A stretch of 57,672 bases of DNA from Brevibacterium sp. Its GTDB lineage: Bacteria; Actinomycetota; Actinomycetes; Actinomycetales; Brevibacteriaceae. Below are positions 45,270 through 56,586 of this stretch, piece by piece. A program made the position numbers and the translations under genes. The stretch is taken from NCBI GenBank assembly GCA_030457025.1, contig JAKDSA010000013.1, positions 1-57,672 of the forward strand, written 5' to 3'. The notes under the pieces were generated by a model. That model was not told the origin of the DNA, searched no databases, and saw only the letters and a list, made by a program, of their open reading frames with translations. Every line of letters starts with the position of its first letter. Position 1 is the first letter of the stretch.

Positions 45270-46174
45270 GCGTCCCCCTCGGGATCCGGAACTCGTCCCT
45301 GGGTCCGAGGGTCATGGGCCTGGGTCCGAGGGTCATGGGCCTGGGTCCGAGGGTCATGAGCTGTCACTGCGGCGATGACCCTGGACGCAATCGCCGAGGT
45401 GGTGGGCTCGTGGACGCGCACCGCCCACGCTCCAGCTTTGGCCGACAGGGCCGAGATCGCTGCCGTGGCCTGGTCCTTCGCAGATTCCTCGGCGAGTTTC
45501 GGGTCCTCCGGTGAGAGCAGGGTCGAGATGAAGCGTTTGCGGCTCGCGGCGACGAGGAGCCGGTGATCCAGGTTTGCGAACTCTTCGAGAGCGGACAGGA
45601 GCTGCCAGTTGTGTTCTGCATTCTTCGAAAATCCCAGACCCGGGTCGAGGATGATGTTGCCCGGTTTCACACCGACGGCGATGGCTTCGTCGATTCTCGT
45701 CTTCAACTCCGTGATCACTTCGGCGACGACATCGTCGTAGTGGAAGGACGCCGACGCACGGTCGAGGTAGCCCCGCCAGTGCATGAGCACGACCGGGGCC
45801 GCGGTCTCGGCTGCGACGGCCAGCATCGTCGGATCGGAGAGTCCTGCCGAGACGTCGTTGATGATGTGGGCGCCGACGTTCAGTGATGCCTCGGCGACTG
45901 TGGCTCGCATGGTGTCGACGCTGATCACTGCTCCTGCAGCGGCCAACTCACGGATGACCGGGACAACGCGGCGCAGCTCCTCCGCCTCATCGACCCGGAC
46001 CGATCCGGGACGTGTCGACTCGCCACCGACATCGATGATGTCAGCGCCCGAGCGCAGCAGTTCGAAACCGTGTGCGACGGCGGCGGGATGGTCGAAGTAA
46101 CGACCGCCGTCGGAGAAGGAGTCGGGCGTGACGTTGAGTACGCCCATGATCTTCGTGCGTTCCGGTGTGGGCAT
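45266..46174 (-). CDS. folP: Dihydropteroate synthase
   Basis: 302 aa; joins the pterin to p-aminobenzoate, the sulfonamide target. TIM-barrel signatures MGVLNVTPDSFSDGG and DIIDVGGESTRPGS near the N-terminus, then IILDPGLGFSKN. The C-terminus ends in three near-perfect 7-aa repeats (A-H-D-P-R-T-Q) from a 21-bp tandem repeat, outside the conserved fold. GAGG lies 6 nt before ATG at 46174. Confidence 0.95.
   Translation of the reverse strand: MPTPERTKIMGVLNVTPDSFSDGGRYFDHPAAVAHGFELLRSGADIIDVGGESTRPGSVRVDEAEELRRVVPVIRELAAAGAVISVDTMRATVAEASLNVGAHIINDVSAGLSDPTMLAVAAETAAPVVLMHWRGYLDRASASFHYDDVVAEVITELKTRIDEAIAVGVKPGNIILDPGLGFSKNAEHNWQLLSALEEFANLDHRLLVAASRKRFISTLLSPEDPKLAEESAKDQATAAISALSAKAGAWAVRVHEPTTSAIASRVIAAVTAHDPRTQAHDPRTQAHDPRTQGRVPDPEGDA
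45298..45360 (-). repeat. 21-bp tandem repeat, three units, in the folP 3' end
   Basis: Units 45298-45318, 45319-45339 and 45340-45360; the first two are identical and the third differs at one base. In frame, they encode AHDPRTQ three times at the FolP C-terminus. Confidence 0.95.
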
Positions 46175-46183
46175 CTTGGACCT

Positions 46184-46806
46184 CTATCTCCGGAGGATCA
46201 GACTCATGGCTTCTGCTCGCGATGCCGTTTCGCGCAGCTGCCCGCGCACCGCCGAGGTGATGGTCGAGGCGCCCGGCTTCCGGACTCCCCGCATGGTCAT
46301 GCACAGATGTTCTGCCTCGACGACGACTATCGCACCCTGAGGTTCGAGGTGCTCGACGAGGGCGTCGGCGATCTGAGTCGTCAGACGTTCCTGGACCTGG
46401 GGGCGACGAGCATAGATCTCGACGAGGCGGGCCAGCTTGGACAGCCCCGTGACCTTGCCGTGCTTGCTGGGGATGTAGCCGATGTGGGCCACCCCGTGGA
46501 ACGGCACCAGGTGGTGTTCGCACATCGAGTACAGGTCGATGTCGCGGACGAGGACCATCTCCTCGTGGCTGATGTCGAAGGTCACGCCCAGGACGTCTGC
46601 AGGGTCACGGTGGAGGCCGGCGAAGACCTCCTCGTAGGCGCGGGCGACCCTGGCTGGAGTCTCGAGCAGTCCTGCTCGGTCGGGATCCTCACCGACGGCG
46701 ATGAGGATCTCGCGCACGGCCGCGGCGATCCGTGGCTGATCGACCTTGTTGCCGGTGCCGGCAGGTGCCTCGCCGAGGCCCGCCGTCACCTCTTCGAGCT
46801 CAGACA

Positions 46807-46807
<1 letters not shown>
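46184..46807 (-). CDS. folE: GTP cyclohydrolase I
   Basis: 207 aa; converts GTP to dihydroneopterin triphosphate, the first folate step. Zinc site [18 protein letters not shown] and the C-terminal Cys in [16 protein letters not shown] are intact. ATG overlaps the ftsH stop by 1 bp (TGATG), and folP begins 9 bp later, so the folate genes are in a row behind ftsH. Confidence 0.96.
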
Positions 46808-48942
<2,135 letters not shown>

Positions 48943-48955
48943 AAGTCCTCTCAGG

Positions 48956-49012
48956 AAAAAATGTGGGGCAACCTGTCCAGGCTACCGAGGCTGCCTGGGA
49001 ACATCCCCCACA
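48956..49012 (-). promoter_or_regulatory. Terminator-like hairpin in the ftsH leader (possible attenuator)
   Basis: In the minus direction TGTGGGG (49006-49012) pairs with CCCCACA (48962-48968), with an inner CCAGGC/GCCTGG stem (48977-48998), and a run of six T follows (48956-48961). The ftsH ATG is only 13 bp after the run, so any ftsH transcript starting upstream must cross it. It may instead be the hpt terminator. Confidence 0.65.
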
Positions 49013-49109
49013 GCCTAATACCTCGCACCGACATAGCCCGAATGCACCCGGTTTTGTTCCCAGGTGAAGCGGGCGTTCAGTCAATGCACGGAACGCTCAT
49101 GCATCAGAC

Positions 49110-49661
49110 TCAGCTGTAGACGTGCTGAGCCAGGGTGGCGACGAACGGAACGTTGCGGTATTTCTCCGCATAGTCGAGTCCGTAGCCGATGACGAATTCG
49201 TTCGGGACGTCGAAGCCGATGTATGTGACGTCGATGTCGACCTTGACCGCCTCGGGCTTGCGCAGCATCGTGCAGATCTCCACGGTGGCCGCGCCACGCG
49301 AGCGCAGGTTCTGAACCAGCCAGGACAGGGTCAGACCCGAGTCGATGATGTCCTCGACGATGAGGACATGACGGTCGGAGAGGTCCGTGTCGAGGTCCTT
49401 GAGGATGCGCACGACACCGGAGGATTTGGTGCCTGAGCCGTAGGAGGAGACGGCCATCCAGTCCATGGTGACCGGCGAGTGGAGCGCCCGAGCCAGATCT
49501 GCCATGACCATCACCGCACCCTTGAGGACACCGACGAGCAAGATGTCTTTGCCCTTGTAGTCTTCATCGATGGCGGCTGCCAGTTCAACGAGTCGGGCGG
49601 CTATCTGTTCTTCCGAGACAAGTACCTTTTCGATGTCATTGCCGAGATCGTTGATGTCCAC
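49110..49661 (-). CDS. hpt: Hypoxanthine phosphoribosyltransferase
   Basis: 183 aa from GTG at 49661; salvages hypoxanthine and guanine. PRPP-binding motif VLIVEDIIDSGLTL (about residues 101-114) and the flexible loop region near SSYGSGTKSSG. AAGGAG lies about 11 nt upstream of the GTG. A longer start at 49712 would run into the transporter stop. In most actinobacteria hpt directly follows tilS; here a transporter lies upstream. Confidence 0.92.
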   Translation of the reverse strand: MDINDLGNDIEKVLVSEEQIAARLVELAAAIDEDYKGKDILLVGVLKGAVMVMADLARALHSPVTMDWMAVSSYGSGTKSSGVVRILKDLDTDLSDRHVLIVEDIIDSGLTLSWLVQNLRSRGAATVEICTMLRKPEAVKVDIDVTYIGFDVPNEFVIGYGLDYAEKYRNVPFVATLAQHVYS

Positions 49662-49708
49662 TGCAGTCGTTTCTCCTTGCTTGGGGTGGGGTGTGTCTCC
49701 ATTATGAT

Positions 49709-51013
49709 TCACTTCTGCCCTGGCATGCCACCGCGGACGTCGGCCGAGCCACCGCGGATGCCTGCCGAGCCACCGCGAGCGCCCGCCGGGGCCAGCTCAT
49801 CGTCGACCGTGCCCGGAGAGGCGGCCAGGAATCCGGTCACGCCCATGAGCGTGGAGACGCCGACCATGAACCACAGCGGCACCGTCCATCCGCCGCTGAA
49901 TCCCAACAGACCGCCGACGACCAAGGGGCCGATCGCGGCCAGCACGTAGCCGCTGGACTGCACGAACGCTGAGGTCCGTGCCGTGATCGCCACATCGTGA
50001 GTGCGGCCGGTGATGAGCGCAAGCGCGGCGGGGAAGGCGAATCCGCCGTAGCCCAGGAGGATCGCCCACAGCAGGGGCATGGCAGCGGGCATGAGGAGCA
50101 GCCCGAGATAGCCGCCGACAGCGCTGACCGAGAAGCTGACGAGGAAGAAGCGCGGCAGGATGCTGCGCATGACGATCTGCGGGGCGAGGAATCCGCCGGG
50201 GATCCCGCCGAGAGTCACAATCGTGAGCATGAGTCCGGCCAGGATCGGGTCGAGTCCCGCATCGCGGTAGACCTGTGGCAGCCAACCGAACTGAACATAG
50301 GCGTTGACCGACTGCAGACCGAAGAACATCGCCATGTACCTGGCTTTGGAGGAGGTGAAGATATGTCGCCGAGGTGGGGCCGCCTCATGCGTGTCCTGGA
50401 CCGACGGATCCAGGCTGGGCACGGAGCGGGCGAGTTTGAGCACGATCCAGGTGACCAGGGCACAGACCGGCACAAGGGCCCACACGCCGAGGCCGGCACG
50501 CCAGTTGTCGAAATGGCCGGCAATAGGTGCGGTGAGAAACGCGGGGAGCATCGAGCCCAGGCCGAGCGAGACGGTGAATGCTGTGGCGCCGAGGCTGGTC
50601 CTGGTGGGGAAGCGCGCCTTCACGAATACCGGGAGGATGACATTGCCGATCGACATCCCTGCCAGTGCCACGACGGTCAGACCGGCGAAGCTGACCCAGC
50701 TTTCCACAAGTGCGCGCGACCCCACCCCCACAGCGATGAGGACGCAGGAGATGAGCAGAGACCGAAACAGCCCCAGTCTCTTCAGCACGGGCACGGCGAT
50801 GAATCCGCAGATCGCGAAGATCAGTCCGGGCAGCGCGGTGAGCAGACCCGTCTGCCAGTCGGCCAGAGCAAAGGCGCCTTGGACTTCGGAGAGGACGGGA
50901 CCCAATGACGATGCTGCCGGCCGCAGGGAGCAGGCGATGAGAATGATGCATGCGAGTGCCAGCACATCGAGCCCCCGCCCCATACGATTGCTGTGTGCGG
51001 GCGAAGAGGTCAT
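49709..51013 (-). CDS. MFS transporter, CynX/NimT family
   Basis: 434 aa with 12 predicted membrane segments, the first at about residues 15-35 (LDVLALACIILIACSLRPA). The SLRPAASSLGPVL motif after helix 1 is typical of CynX/NimT proteins, which move small anions, cyanate or nitro compounds. The C-terminus holds an Arg-Gly-Gly-Ser-Ala repeat made by a 21-bp tandem repeat. Divergent from a cytosine-deaminase-like gene, so a nitrogen heterocycle or amine is a plausible substrate. Confidence 0.87.
   Translation of the reverse strand: MTSSPAHSNRMGRGLDVLALACIILIACSLRPAASSLGPVLSEVQGAFALADWQTGLLTALPGLIFAICGFIAVPVLKRLGLFRSLLISCVLIAVGVGSRALVESWVSFAGLTVVALAGMSIGNVILPVFVKARFPTRTSLGATAFTVSLGLGSMLPAFLTAPIAGHFDNWRAGLGVWALVPVCALVTWIVLKLARSVPSLDPSVQDTHEAAPPRRHIFTSSKARYMAMFFGLQSVNAYVQFGWLPQVYRDAGLDPILAGLMLTIVTLGGIPGGFLAPQIVMRSILPRFFLVSFSVSAVGGYLGLLLMPAAMPLLWAILLGYGGFAFPAALALITGRTHDVAITARTSAFVQSSGYVLAAIGPLVVGGLLGFSGGWTVPLWFMVGVSTLMGVTGFLAASPGTVDDELAPAGARGGSAGIRGGSADVRGGMPGQK
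49728..49790 (-). repeat. 21-bp degenerate tandem repeat, three units, in the transporter 3' end
   Basis: Units 49728-49748, 49749-49769 and 49770-49790, each starting CCACCGCG. In frame, encoding RGGSA-type repeats at the C-terminus. Confidence 0.85.
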
Positions 51014-51127
51014 TGGCTCATCCTTTCAGACGCTGAGTCCGCTCGATCCTCGGGGCCGCGTCTCGGTGCACCATCGTTGACCCATGAACGGGCCGAACCG
51101 ATTCAAGCCGAACCCAGCAAAGCCACG

Positions 51128-51135
51128 GTATACCA
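51128..51135. promoter_or_regulatory. Short palindrome between transporter and amidohydrolase
   Basis: GGTATACC in the 161-bp divergent spacer, 39 bp before the amidohydrolase start. Similar TGGTATACCA cores are bound by GntR-family regulators; 8 bp is too little for confidence. Confidence 0.25.
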
Positions 51136-51174
51136 TCTGAGGACCATGTGCCCCGCCGATGTCGAAGGACGCTG

Positions 51175-52407
51175 ATGACCATTCTGAGAAATGTGCGGCT
51201 GTTTCCCCGCACCGCCGATACCGCGGCAGTCGATGTCGAGATCGAGGACGGACGTTTCTCCTCGTTCACCTCGCACACTCCTGGGACCACCTCGGCGGGG
51301 GCGATCGAAGGTGCCGGCCGAGCCCTGCTGCCCAGCCTCGGCGACGTCCATGCCCATCTCGATTCGAACCGCTCGGGTCAGACCTTCCGCCCTCATACGG
51401 CAGACGGAACTCTGCACGGTCTCATCATGAACGATCGTGAGAACTGGCGCGCCGGCGAGCGCAGCGTCCGGGACCAGGCGGACTTCGTGATCGCAACGAT
51501 CATCGCCTCCGGCGGCACGCGCATCCGATCGCACACCCAGATCGATGCCGACTGCGGCCTCGAACGCTTCAGCGGCGTCCGCGACGCGCTCGCCGCTCAC
51601 GCCGAAGTCCTCGACTCTCAGATCGTGGCGTTCCCACAGGCAGGAATCGTCCGGGAGAAGGGCGTCAGGGACCTTCTCGATGCGGCCTTGAACGAGGGCG
51701 CCGATCTGGTCGGCGGCCTCGACCCGCTCCAATACGATCGCGATCCGGTGGCGCATCTCGACGTCGTCTTCGGGCTTGCGGAGAAGCACGGCAAGGGCGT
51801 CGACATCCATCTGCATGAGCGCGGCAGCGCGGGGGTGTTCACGATCGAGGAGATCGCCCACCGCACGAAGGCGCTCGGAATGCAGGGGCAGGTGACGATC
51901 TCCCACGCCTTCGCCTTGAGCTCGAATCCGGAGCCGGAGGTCGAACGCATCGTCGACATCCTCGCTGAGGCAGGCATTTCCCTGACGACGGTGGCACCCC
52001 ACAACGGCGTCCTGCCGCAGCGCAGCCTCCGGGAGAAGCGGGTGGCGCTCGCCCTCGGCGAGGACGGACAGCGCGACTACTGGAGCCCCTATGGCGACGG
52101 CGACCTGCTGCGGCGCACCTGGCAACTGGCATTCACGAATGGCCACCGCCGGGATGAGGACATCGAAGCCTGCCTCGACATCGCCTCTCGCGGCGGAGCC
52201 CAGGTGATGGCCGGTGCCCGACCTGAGGGAACCGCGCTGGTCGATGACGCGCGCTTCGGCCTGGGCATCGGTGCTCCGGCGGACTTCATGCTGGTCACCG
52301 CCGACACGGTCACCTCGGCGATCATGGACTGTCCTGCCGATCGAGACGTGTACAAGGGCGGACGCCTCGTGGCCACCGGCGGCCGACTCGTCGGCGGCAA
52401 GCATTGA
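51175..52407 (+). CDS. Cytosine-deaminase-like amidohydrolase
   Basis: 410 aa metal-dependent hydrolase. HxH motif in DVHAHLDSNR (about residues 58-67), RIRSHTQID, DIHLHERG (about 203-210), ISHAFALS and a candidate metal Asp in GQRDYWSPYGDGDLL match the CodA-type layout. The composite beta-sandwich domain is at both ends (ILRNVRLFPR, GAPADFMLV ... VYKGGRLVATGG). ATG at 51175 with AAGGA. Cytosine is one option; related enzymes act on other N-heterocycles or carbamoyl compounds. Divergent from the transporter. Confidence 0.85.
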   Translation: MTILRNVRLFPRTADTAAVDVEIEDGRFSSFTSHTPGTTSAGAIEGAGRALLPSLGDVHAHLDSNRSGQTFRPHTADGTLHGLIMNDRENWRAGERSVRDQADFVIATIIASGGTRIRSHTQIDADCGLERFSGVRDALAAHAEVLDSQIVAFPQAGIVREKGVRDLLDAALNEGADLVGGLDPLQYDRDPVAHLDVVFGLAEKHGKGVDIHLHERGSAGVFTIEEIAHRTKALGMQGQVTISHAFALSSNPEPEVERIVDILAEAGISLTTVAPHNGVLPQRSLREKRVALALGEDGQRDYWSPYGDGDLLRRTWQLAFTNGHRRDEDIEACLDIASRGGAQVMAGARPEGTALVDDARFGLGIGAPADFMLVTADTVTSAIMDCPADRDVYKGGRLVATGGRLVGGKH

Positions 52408-52447
52408 GTCCCAACTGGGTGCTGACACCGACGACCGGGCCCTGAGA

Positions 52448-53488
52448 TCAGCCTGTCTTCGCGTCGCGTCGAAAGCGCAGGAACTGCTCGGTGATGATGA
52501 CTTCGGTGTCACCGGGCAGTGACAGTCTGGTGTGTACGCGTCCCGGTGGCTCAGGTTCCCGGATCAGGGCTTCCCGGATCCGGGTGAGCAGTTCGCTGAT
52601 GCGGGCGGCACCGAAGCTCTGAGCCGGCACGCGAAGGGAAATCAGCCACTCGCGGAGGACCCGGGAGGCAATCGCATCCCCCAGTCCTGCTATCTCACTC
52701 AGCGGCACCTCGTCGCGTCCCCGCACCGCAGCGGCCGAGGTCTCGGCAAGTTCATCGAGGCAATCGGCATCGGCGCGGCACAGTTCGGCGGTGCGGGCCA
52801 GGTTCGCGGTGACGGGCTGGCCCAGATCGGTCTCCAGGGACGCCAGGAGGCTGCGGGCCCGCACCCGGGCGAAGGAGTCGTCGGCGTTCATCGGGTCGTG
52901 CCAGACCTCGATGCTCTGAGCCCGGCACGAGGCTTCGTTGGTCGCCCGTTCGAGACCGAGCAGGGGACGCACCACCTCGCCGGTGCGCAGAGCCATTCCG
53001 GCCAGGGACCTCGTGCCCGAACCGCGCATCAGCCCCAACAGCACGGTCTCGGCCTGGTCGCTTCGAGTGTGTGCGGTCAGCACCCAATCGGCAGCGTGCT
53101 CGGTCCGAGCGGCCTCGAGTGCGCCGTAGCGGGCATCGCGGGCGGCGGCTTCGAGGCCCTCGGCACCGGCATCGACGGTGACGGTGGCGACCTCGGCGGG
53201 CACCCCCCAGGATTCGGCGGTGACCACGACCCGGCGGGCCACCTCGGCGGCCGAGGTCTGCAGACCATGGTCGACGGTCACGGCATGCGCTCGCAGCTCC
53301 CCACGTCGGTGCAGGAAGGCGCAGGCGTGCAGCAGCGCCATCGAGTCCGCTCCCCCGGAGACCGCGACGATGACGCCGGGCCGGGAGATGCCCACCTGGG
53401 CCACCGCTTCACGGACCGCGTTGCGGATCGCCGCGCTGGCCGGATCGAGGCTCGGTCGCCGAGGTGAGCCATCCTCAGCCGTGGACAC
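52448..53488 (-). CDS. tilS: tRNA(Ile)-lysidine synthetase
   Basis: 346 aa; modifies C34 of tRNA-Ile(CAU) to lysidine so it reads AUA. PP-loop VIVAVSGGADSMALLH at about residues 40-55 and HTRSDQAETVLLGLMRGSGTR for the tRNA/Lys region. GTG at 53488 is chosen since the longer frame to 53617 overlaps the metalloprotease; it overlaps that gene's stop by 14 bp. In mycobacteria it is followed by hpt; here the amidohydrolase gene is convergent with it. Confidence 0.92.
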   Translation of the reverse strand: MSTAEDGSPRRPSLDPASAAIRNAVREAVAQVGISRPGVIVAVSGGADSMALLHACAFLHRRGELRAHAVTVDHGLQTSAAEVARRVVVTAESWGVPAEVATVTVDAGAEGLEAAARDARYGALEAARTEHAADWVLTAHTRSDQAETVLLGLMRGSGTRSLAGMALRTGEVVRPLLGLERATNEASCRAQSIEVWHDPMNADDSFARVRARSLLASLETDLGQPVTANLARTAELCRADADCLDELAETSAAAVRGRDEVPLSEIAGLGDAIASRVLREWLISLRVPAQSFGAARISELLTRIREALIREPEPPGRVHTRLSLPGDTEVIITEQFLRFRRDAKTG

Positions 53489-54491
53489 GGTCCAACCACA
53501 GACTCGGGGTCGCGATCTCCTCGCTCGTCGGCAGGTTCTCCGGGCTGGCATAGATGGCAGAGAAGCCGGTCTGACCGACTTCTCTGCGGATGGCACGGAC
53601 GAATGCGGCACCGTCACGGTACTGGGCGAGTTTGAGGTTCATGCCCAGCAGATTCGACAGGAAACCGCCCTGCCCGGCGTCGCGTCGGGCTTCGAACTTC
53701 CGGCGCAGCTTCCGTACGCTCGGGATCACTTCGATCCCGACCTCGTCCATGACCACGTCGGCGTGGCCCTCGAGCAGGCTGAGGATCGCCGAGGCCTCGT
53801 CGAGGGCGCTGCGCATTCCCTCGTCACGGATCAGGTCGACCATGCTCGCCTCCCCTTTGATGATCCTGCCCACCGTGGAGAATACGTCGGGGATGCCTCT
53901 GAAGCCGGAGGTCTTGAGCGGTGTCGCGACGACCTGGGACAGGAGGGAGCGCATGTGCTCGCGCAACCAGGGCGCGGTGGCGAACTGGACTTGGTGTGTG
54001 GCCTCGTGCAGGGCCACCCACATGCGGAAGTCGCGTGGGGAGACGTTCATGGCCTCCTCGGCGATGAGAACCGCGGGTGCGACGAACATCAGTCTCCCCG
54101 AAGCCACCGCGAACGGGTCGAACTGGCCCAGGACTCGCGTCGACAGCAGCGAGAGCACCCCGGCCAGTTCCACGGCGGCCGCCTTTGCCGAGCCCGGTCC
54201 GACTGGTGCGGGCAGGGAGTCCACGTCGACCATGCCGTTGAGCGATTGGGCGTTGGCCTTGATCCAGCCGAGCTGATCGAGCACGAGCACGGAGCCGGCA
54301 CCCAACCGTGTGCGCACCTCGTCGGCGTGGGCGGGGTCGAGCAGGAACGAGTCGAGGACGAGGTCCTGAGCCGTGAGCGCGTTGTCCTTGAGCCCGGTGA
54401 CCAACTCGTCGAGTTCAGCGGTGTCGGGCATGCGCGCAGCGGGGACGAGTTCCCGGGCTGTGCGGGCGGCGAATTTCTCGTCGACGATCAT
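53475..54491 (-). CDS. Zinc-dependent metalloprotease (DUF2342, Rv3626c-like)
   Basis: 338 aa. Zinc-ligand motif HEATH in MWVALHEATHQVQF (about residues 162-175), typical of the DUF2342/coordinate family also called F420-associated or zinc-dependent metalloprotease. ATG at 54491 overlaps the dacB stop (ATGA); TTG at 54503 is the alternative. Lies between dacB and tilS, as in mycobacteria. Substrate unknown. Confidence 0.88.
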   Translation of the reverse strand: MIVDEKFAARTARELVPAARMPDTAELDELVTGLKDNALTAQDLVLDSFLLDPAHADEVRTRLGAGSVLVLDQLGWIKANAQSLNGMVDVDSLPAPVGPGSAKAAAVELAGVLSLLSTRVLGQFDPFAVASGRLMFVAPAVLIAEEAMNVSPRDFRMWVALHEATHQVQFATAPWLREHMRSLLSQVVATPLKTSGFRGIPDVFSTVGRIIKGEASMVDLIRDEGMRSALDEASAILSLLEGHADVVMDEVGIEVIPSVRKLRRKFEARRDAGQGGFLSNLLGMNLKLAQYRDGAAFVRAIRREVGQTGFSAIYASPENLPTSEEIATPSLWLDRVHG

Positions 54492-55954
54492 CGGCAGCCG
54501 CAATTCGCGAGTGCTGCGACGATGTCGTCCACGGTCTTCCTGGCTTCCAATATTCTGTCCTTGTCCACGTTGTCGATCTGCAGGGTGAAGACGAGATAGC
54601 GTCCATCGGCGTCGAGCACCCCTCCGGCCAGTGAGGTCACGGTCGACAGGGTCCCCGTCTTCGCGTGCACCGTCCCGGCTGCGTTCTTGTCCTTGGTGAA
54701 TCGGTCAGTCAATGTGCCGGTCAGTCCGCCCACGGGCAGGTAGCTGATGAGGTTGGACAGCGAATCGTCGGCAACGACCGATGTCTGCAGGATGGTCGTC
54801 AGGTCGTGCGGGCTGATCTGGTTGTCATATGACAGGCCCGAAGTGTCCTCGAGGTGGGTTGTGCCCAGGTCCACGGAATCGGCCAGGGCCGCGAGCACAG
54901 CCTGGGGGCCGGCATCCAGGCTGCCCGGCTCGCCCTGGGCGATGGCGACCTCGTTGCCGAGGACCTCGGCGACGACATTGTCGCTGTGCACGAGCGCGTA
55001 TTCGACGACCTCGGAGATCGTGGCCGACTCCACGCTCGCCAGCTCACCGGTTTCAGAGTCTCCGTCGACCTTCGCGTCGTCGTCGGCCTCCTGCACAGGC
55101 TTCGGGTCGTCGGTGACCGTGATTCCGGCCGCCTCGAGTTTCTTAGTGAAGACGGCGAAGGCGTCCTTGGCCGGGTGCTCGCTGCGCTCGCGCCAGTCCT
55201 TGTCCTTGCTGCCGACGTACCCGGTGTCGATCATCAGCGGCTGGATCGGTGCGATGACGCCCTTGGCGATGTCGGAACGCTCCCATCCCGGGCTGAAGTC
55301 CTCGCCCGTGTACCGGGACGTGTCCAAGTCCAGGGCCACCTCGGCGACATTCCGGTTCTGCAGTGACTCAGCGGTCTCCTGCGCCAGGGTCGTCAGACCG
55401 GCGTGGCCGTTCACTGCTCCCGGCTGAGACTCCCCGGCCCCCAACAGCGAGTCCCCGCCACCGGTCAATGTCACCGTGGCCGTCGCCGGATCGAACTGTG
55501 TGGTCGTGGACAGACGCGTCTCGCCACCGATCGTCAGCAGTGCCGCCGAGGCGGTGAGCACCTTCGTCACGGATGCCGGTGTGCGGGGCTTGGTTTCGTT
55601 CTCGGCGTAGAGAACATCGTCGCTGAGCCCGTCGCGGATCTCGATCCCGAAGCCCTTGACCTTGGAATCGGAGAGGACCTTGTCCACCTTGTCGGCGATC
55701 GCGGTGGGCACGGGTGCGGAATCGTCCACCGCCGAGGCTGGCGCGGGCAGGTCCTTTCCCGCGGCGTGGGGGGCGGGGACGTCTTGGACCTCGATCGCGG
55801 GGCTCGTGGTCAGGATTCCCGGGAGCTCAGGAAAGACGTCGTAGGCGTCCACGGCTGCGACGGCGGCGAGCACCACGGCAAGGCTCCCTGCGGTGATGCC
55901 CGCGACGGCCTTCTTCGACCGCTTCCGCCTCTTGGGCTCTGGGATCTGGGTCAA
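54488..55954 (-). CDS. dacB: D-alanyl-D-alanine carboxypeptidase (PBP4/DacB family)
   Basis: 488 aa S13-family penicillin-binding protein acting on peptidoglycan. Active-site motifs: SVTK in TPASVTKVLTASAAL (about 130), SDN in VHSDNVVAEVLG (about 322), KTG in HAKTGTLSTVTSLAG (about 438). An N-terminal signal anchor (about residues 15-37) sends it outside; an Ala/Pro-rich linker follows. Divergent from ppa, as in mycobacteria. Confidence 0.94.
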   Translation of the reverse strand: MTQIPEPKRRKRSKKAVAGITAGSLAVVLAAVAAVDAYDVFPELPGILTTSPAIEVQDVPAPHAAGKDLPAPASAVDDSAPVPTAIADKVDKVLSDSKVKGFGIEIRDGLSDDVLYAENETKPRTPASVTKVLTASAALLTIGGETRLSTTTQFDPATATVTLTGGGDSLLGAGESQPGAVNGHAGLTTLAQETAESLQNRNVAEVALDLDTSRYTGEDFSPGWERSDIAKGVIAPIQPLMIDTGYVGSKDKDWRERSEHPAKDAFAVFTKKLEAAGITVTDDPKPVQEADDDAKVDGDSETGELASVESATISEVVEYALVHSDNVVAEVLGNEVAIAQGEPGSLDAGPQAVLAALADSVDLGTTHLEDTSGLSYDNQISPHDLTTILQTSVVADDSLSNLISYLPVGGLTGTLTDRFTKDKNAAGTVHAKTGTLSTVTSLAGGVLDADGRYLVFTLQIDNVDKDRILEARKTVDDIVAALANCGCR

Positions 55955-56066
55955 GCGCGGGCTCTCATTCTCATTGCAATCGACCTCGCCGTAGCCGTTG
56001 TGGTTGTCATTCGTGGGGACTTGTAAGCTCTATTCTAGTGATGCAACTCTAGCTTGAAGGAGCACT

Positions 56067-56552
56067 ATGGAACTCTTGGCCACAATCGAGATCCCGCGGG
56101 GATCGCGCAACAAATACGAGGTCGACCATGAGACCGGTCGGGTCAAGCTCGATCGCTATCTCTACACGTCAATGCAGTACCCCGCAGACTACGGCTTCTT
56201 CGAGGAGACTCTGGGCAATGACGGCGACCCGCTCGACGTGCTCGTGCTGCTGCCTGAGCCTCTGTTTCCCGGCGTGCTCATCGATGTGCGCCCCATCGGC
56301 ATGTTCAAGATGGAAGACGAAGCAGGCGGCGACGACAAGGTCATCGGCGTCACGGCAGGCGACCCCCGTTGGGACAGCTACCAGGACATCGGCGACGTCG
56401 ACAAGTTCACCCTCGACTCGATCGAGCACTTCTTCACCCGCTACAAGGATCTTGAGCCGGGCAAGTACGTCAAGGGTTCGAGCTGGGTCGGCCGCGCCGA
56501 GGCCGAAGCTGAGATCAATGCTTCGATCACCCGCTTCAAAGAGTCCCACTGA
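56067..56552 (+). CDS. ppa: Inorganic pyrophosphatase
   Basis: 161 aa family I soluble pyrophosphatase. Motifs [42 protein letters not shown] (split, about residues 36-58) and GVTAGDPRW carry the Mg and PPi ligands. Standard actinobacterial length. ATG at 56067, with GAAGGAG upstream. Ends with a hairpin at 56587-56616. Confidence 0.97.
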   Translation: MELLATIEIPRGSRNKYEVDHETGRVKLDRYLYTSMQYPADYGFFEETLGNDGDPLDVLVLLPEPLFPGVLIDVRPIGMFKMEDEAGGDDKVIGVTAGDPRWDSYQDIGDVDKFTLDSIEHFFTRYKDLEPGKYVKGSSWVGRAEAEAEINASITRFKESH

Positions 56553-56586
56553 GTTCGCAGAGCCTCGCTGAGCTCACCAGCTTCTC

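Noticed and set aside
45298..45360. CRISPR-like array
   Set aside because: The units are directly adjacent with no spacers, so this is a tandem repeat inside a gene; no cas genes occur in the window.
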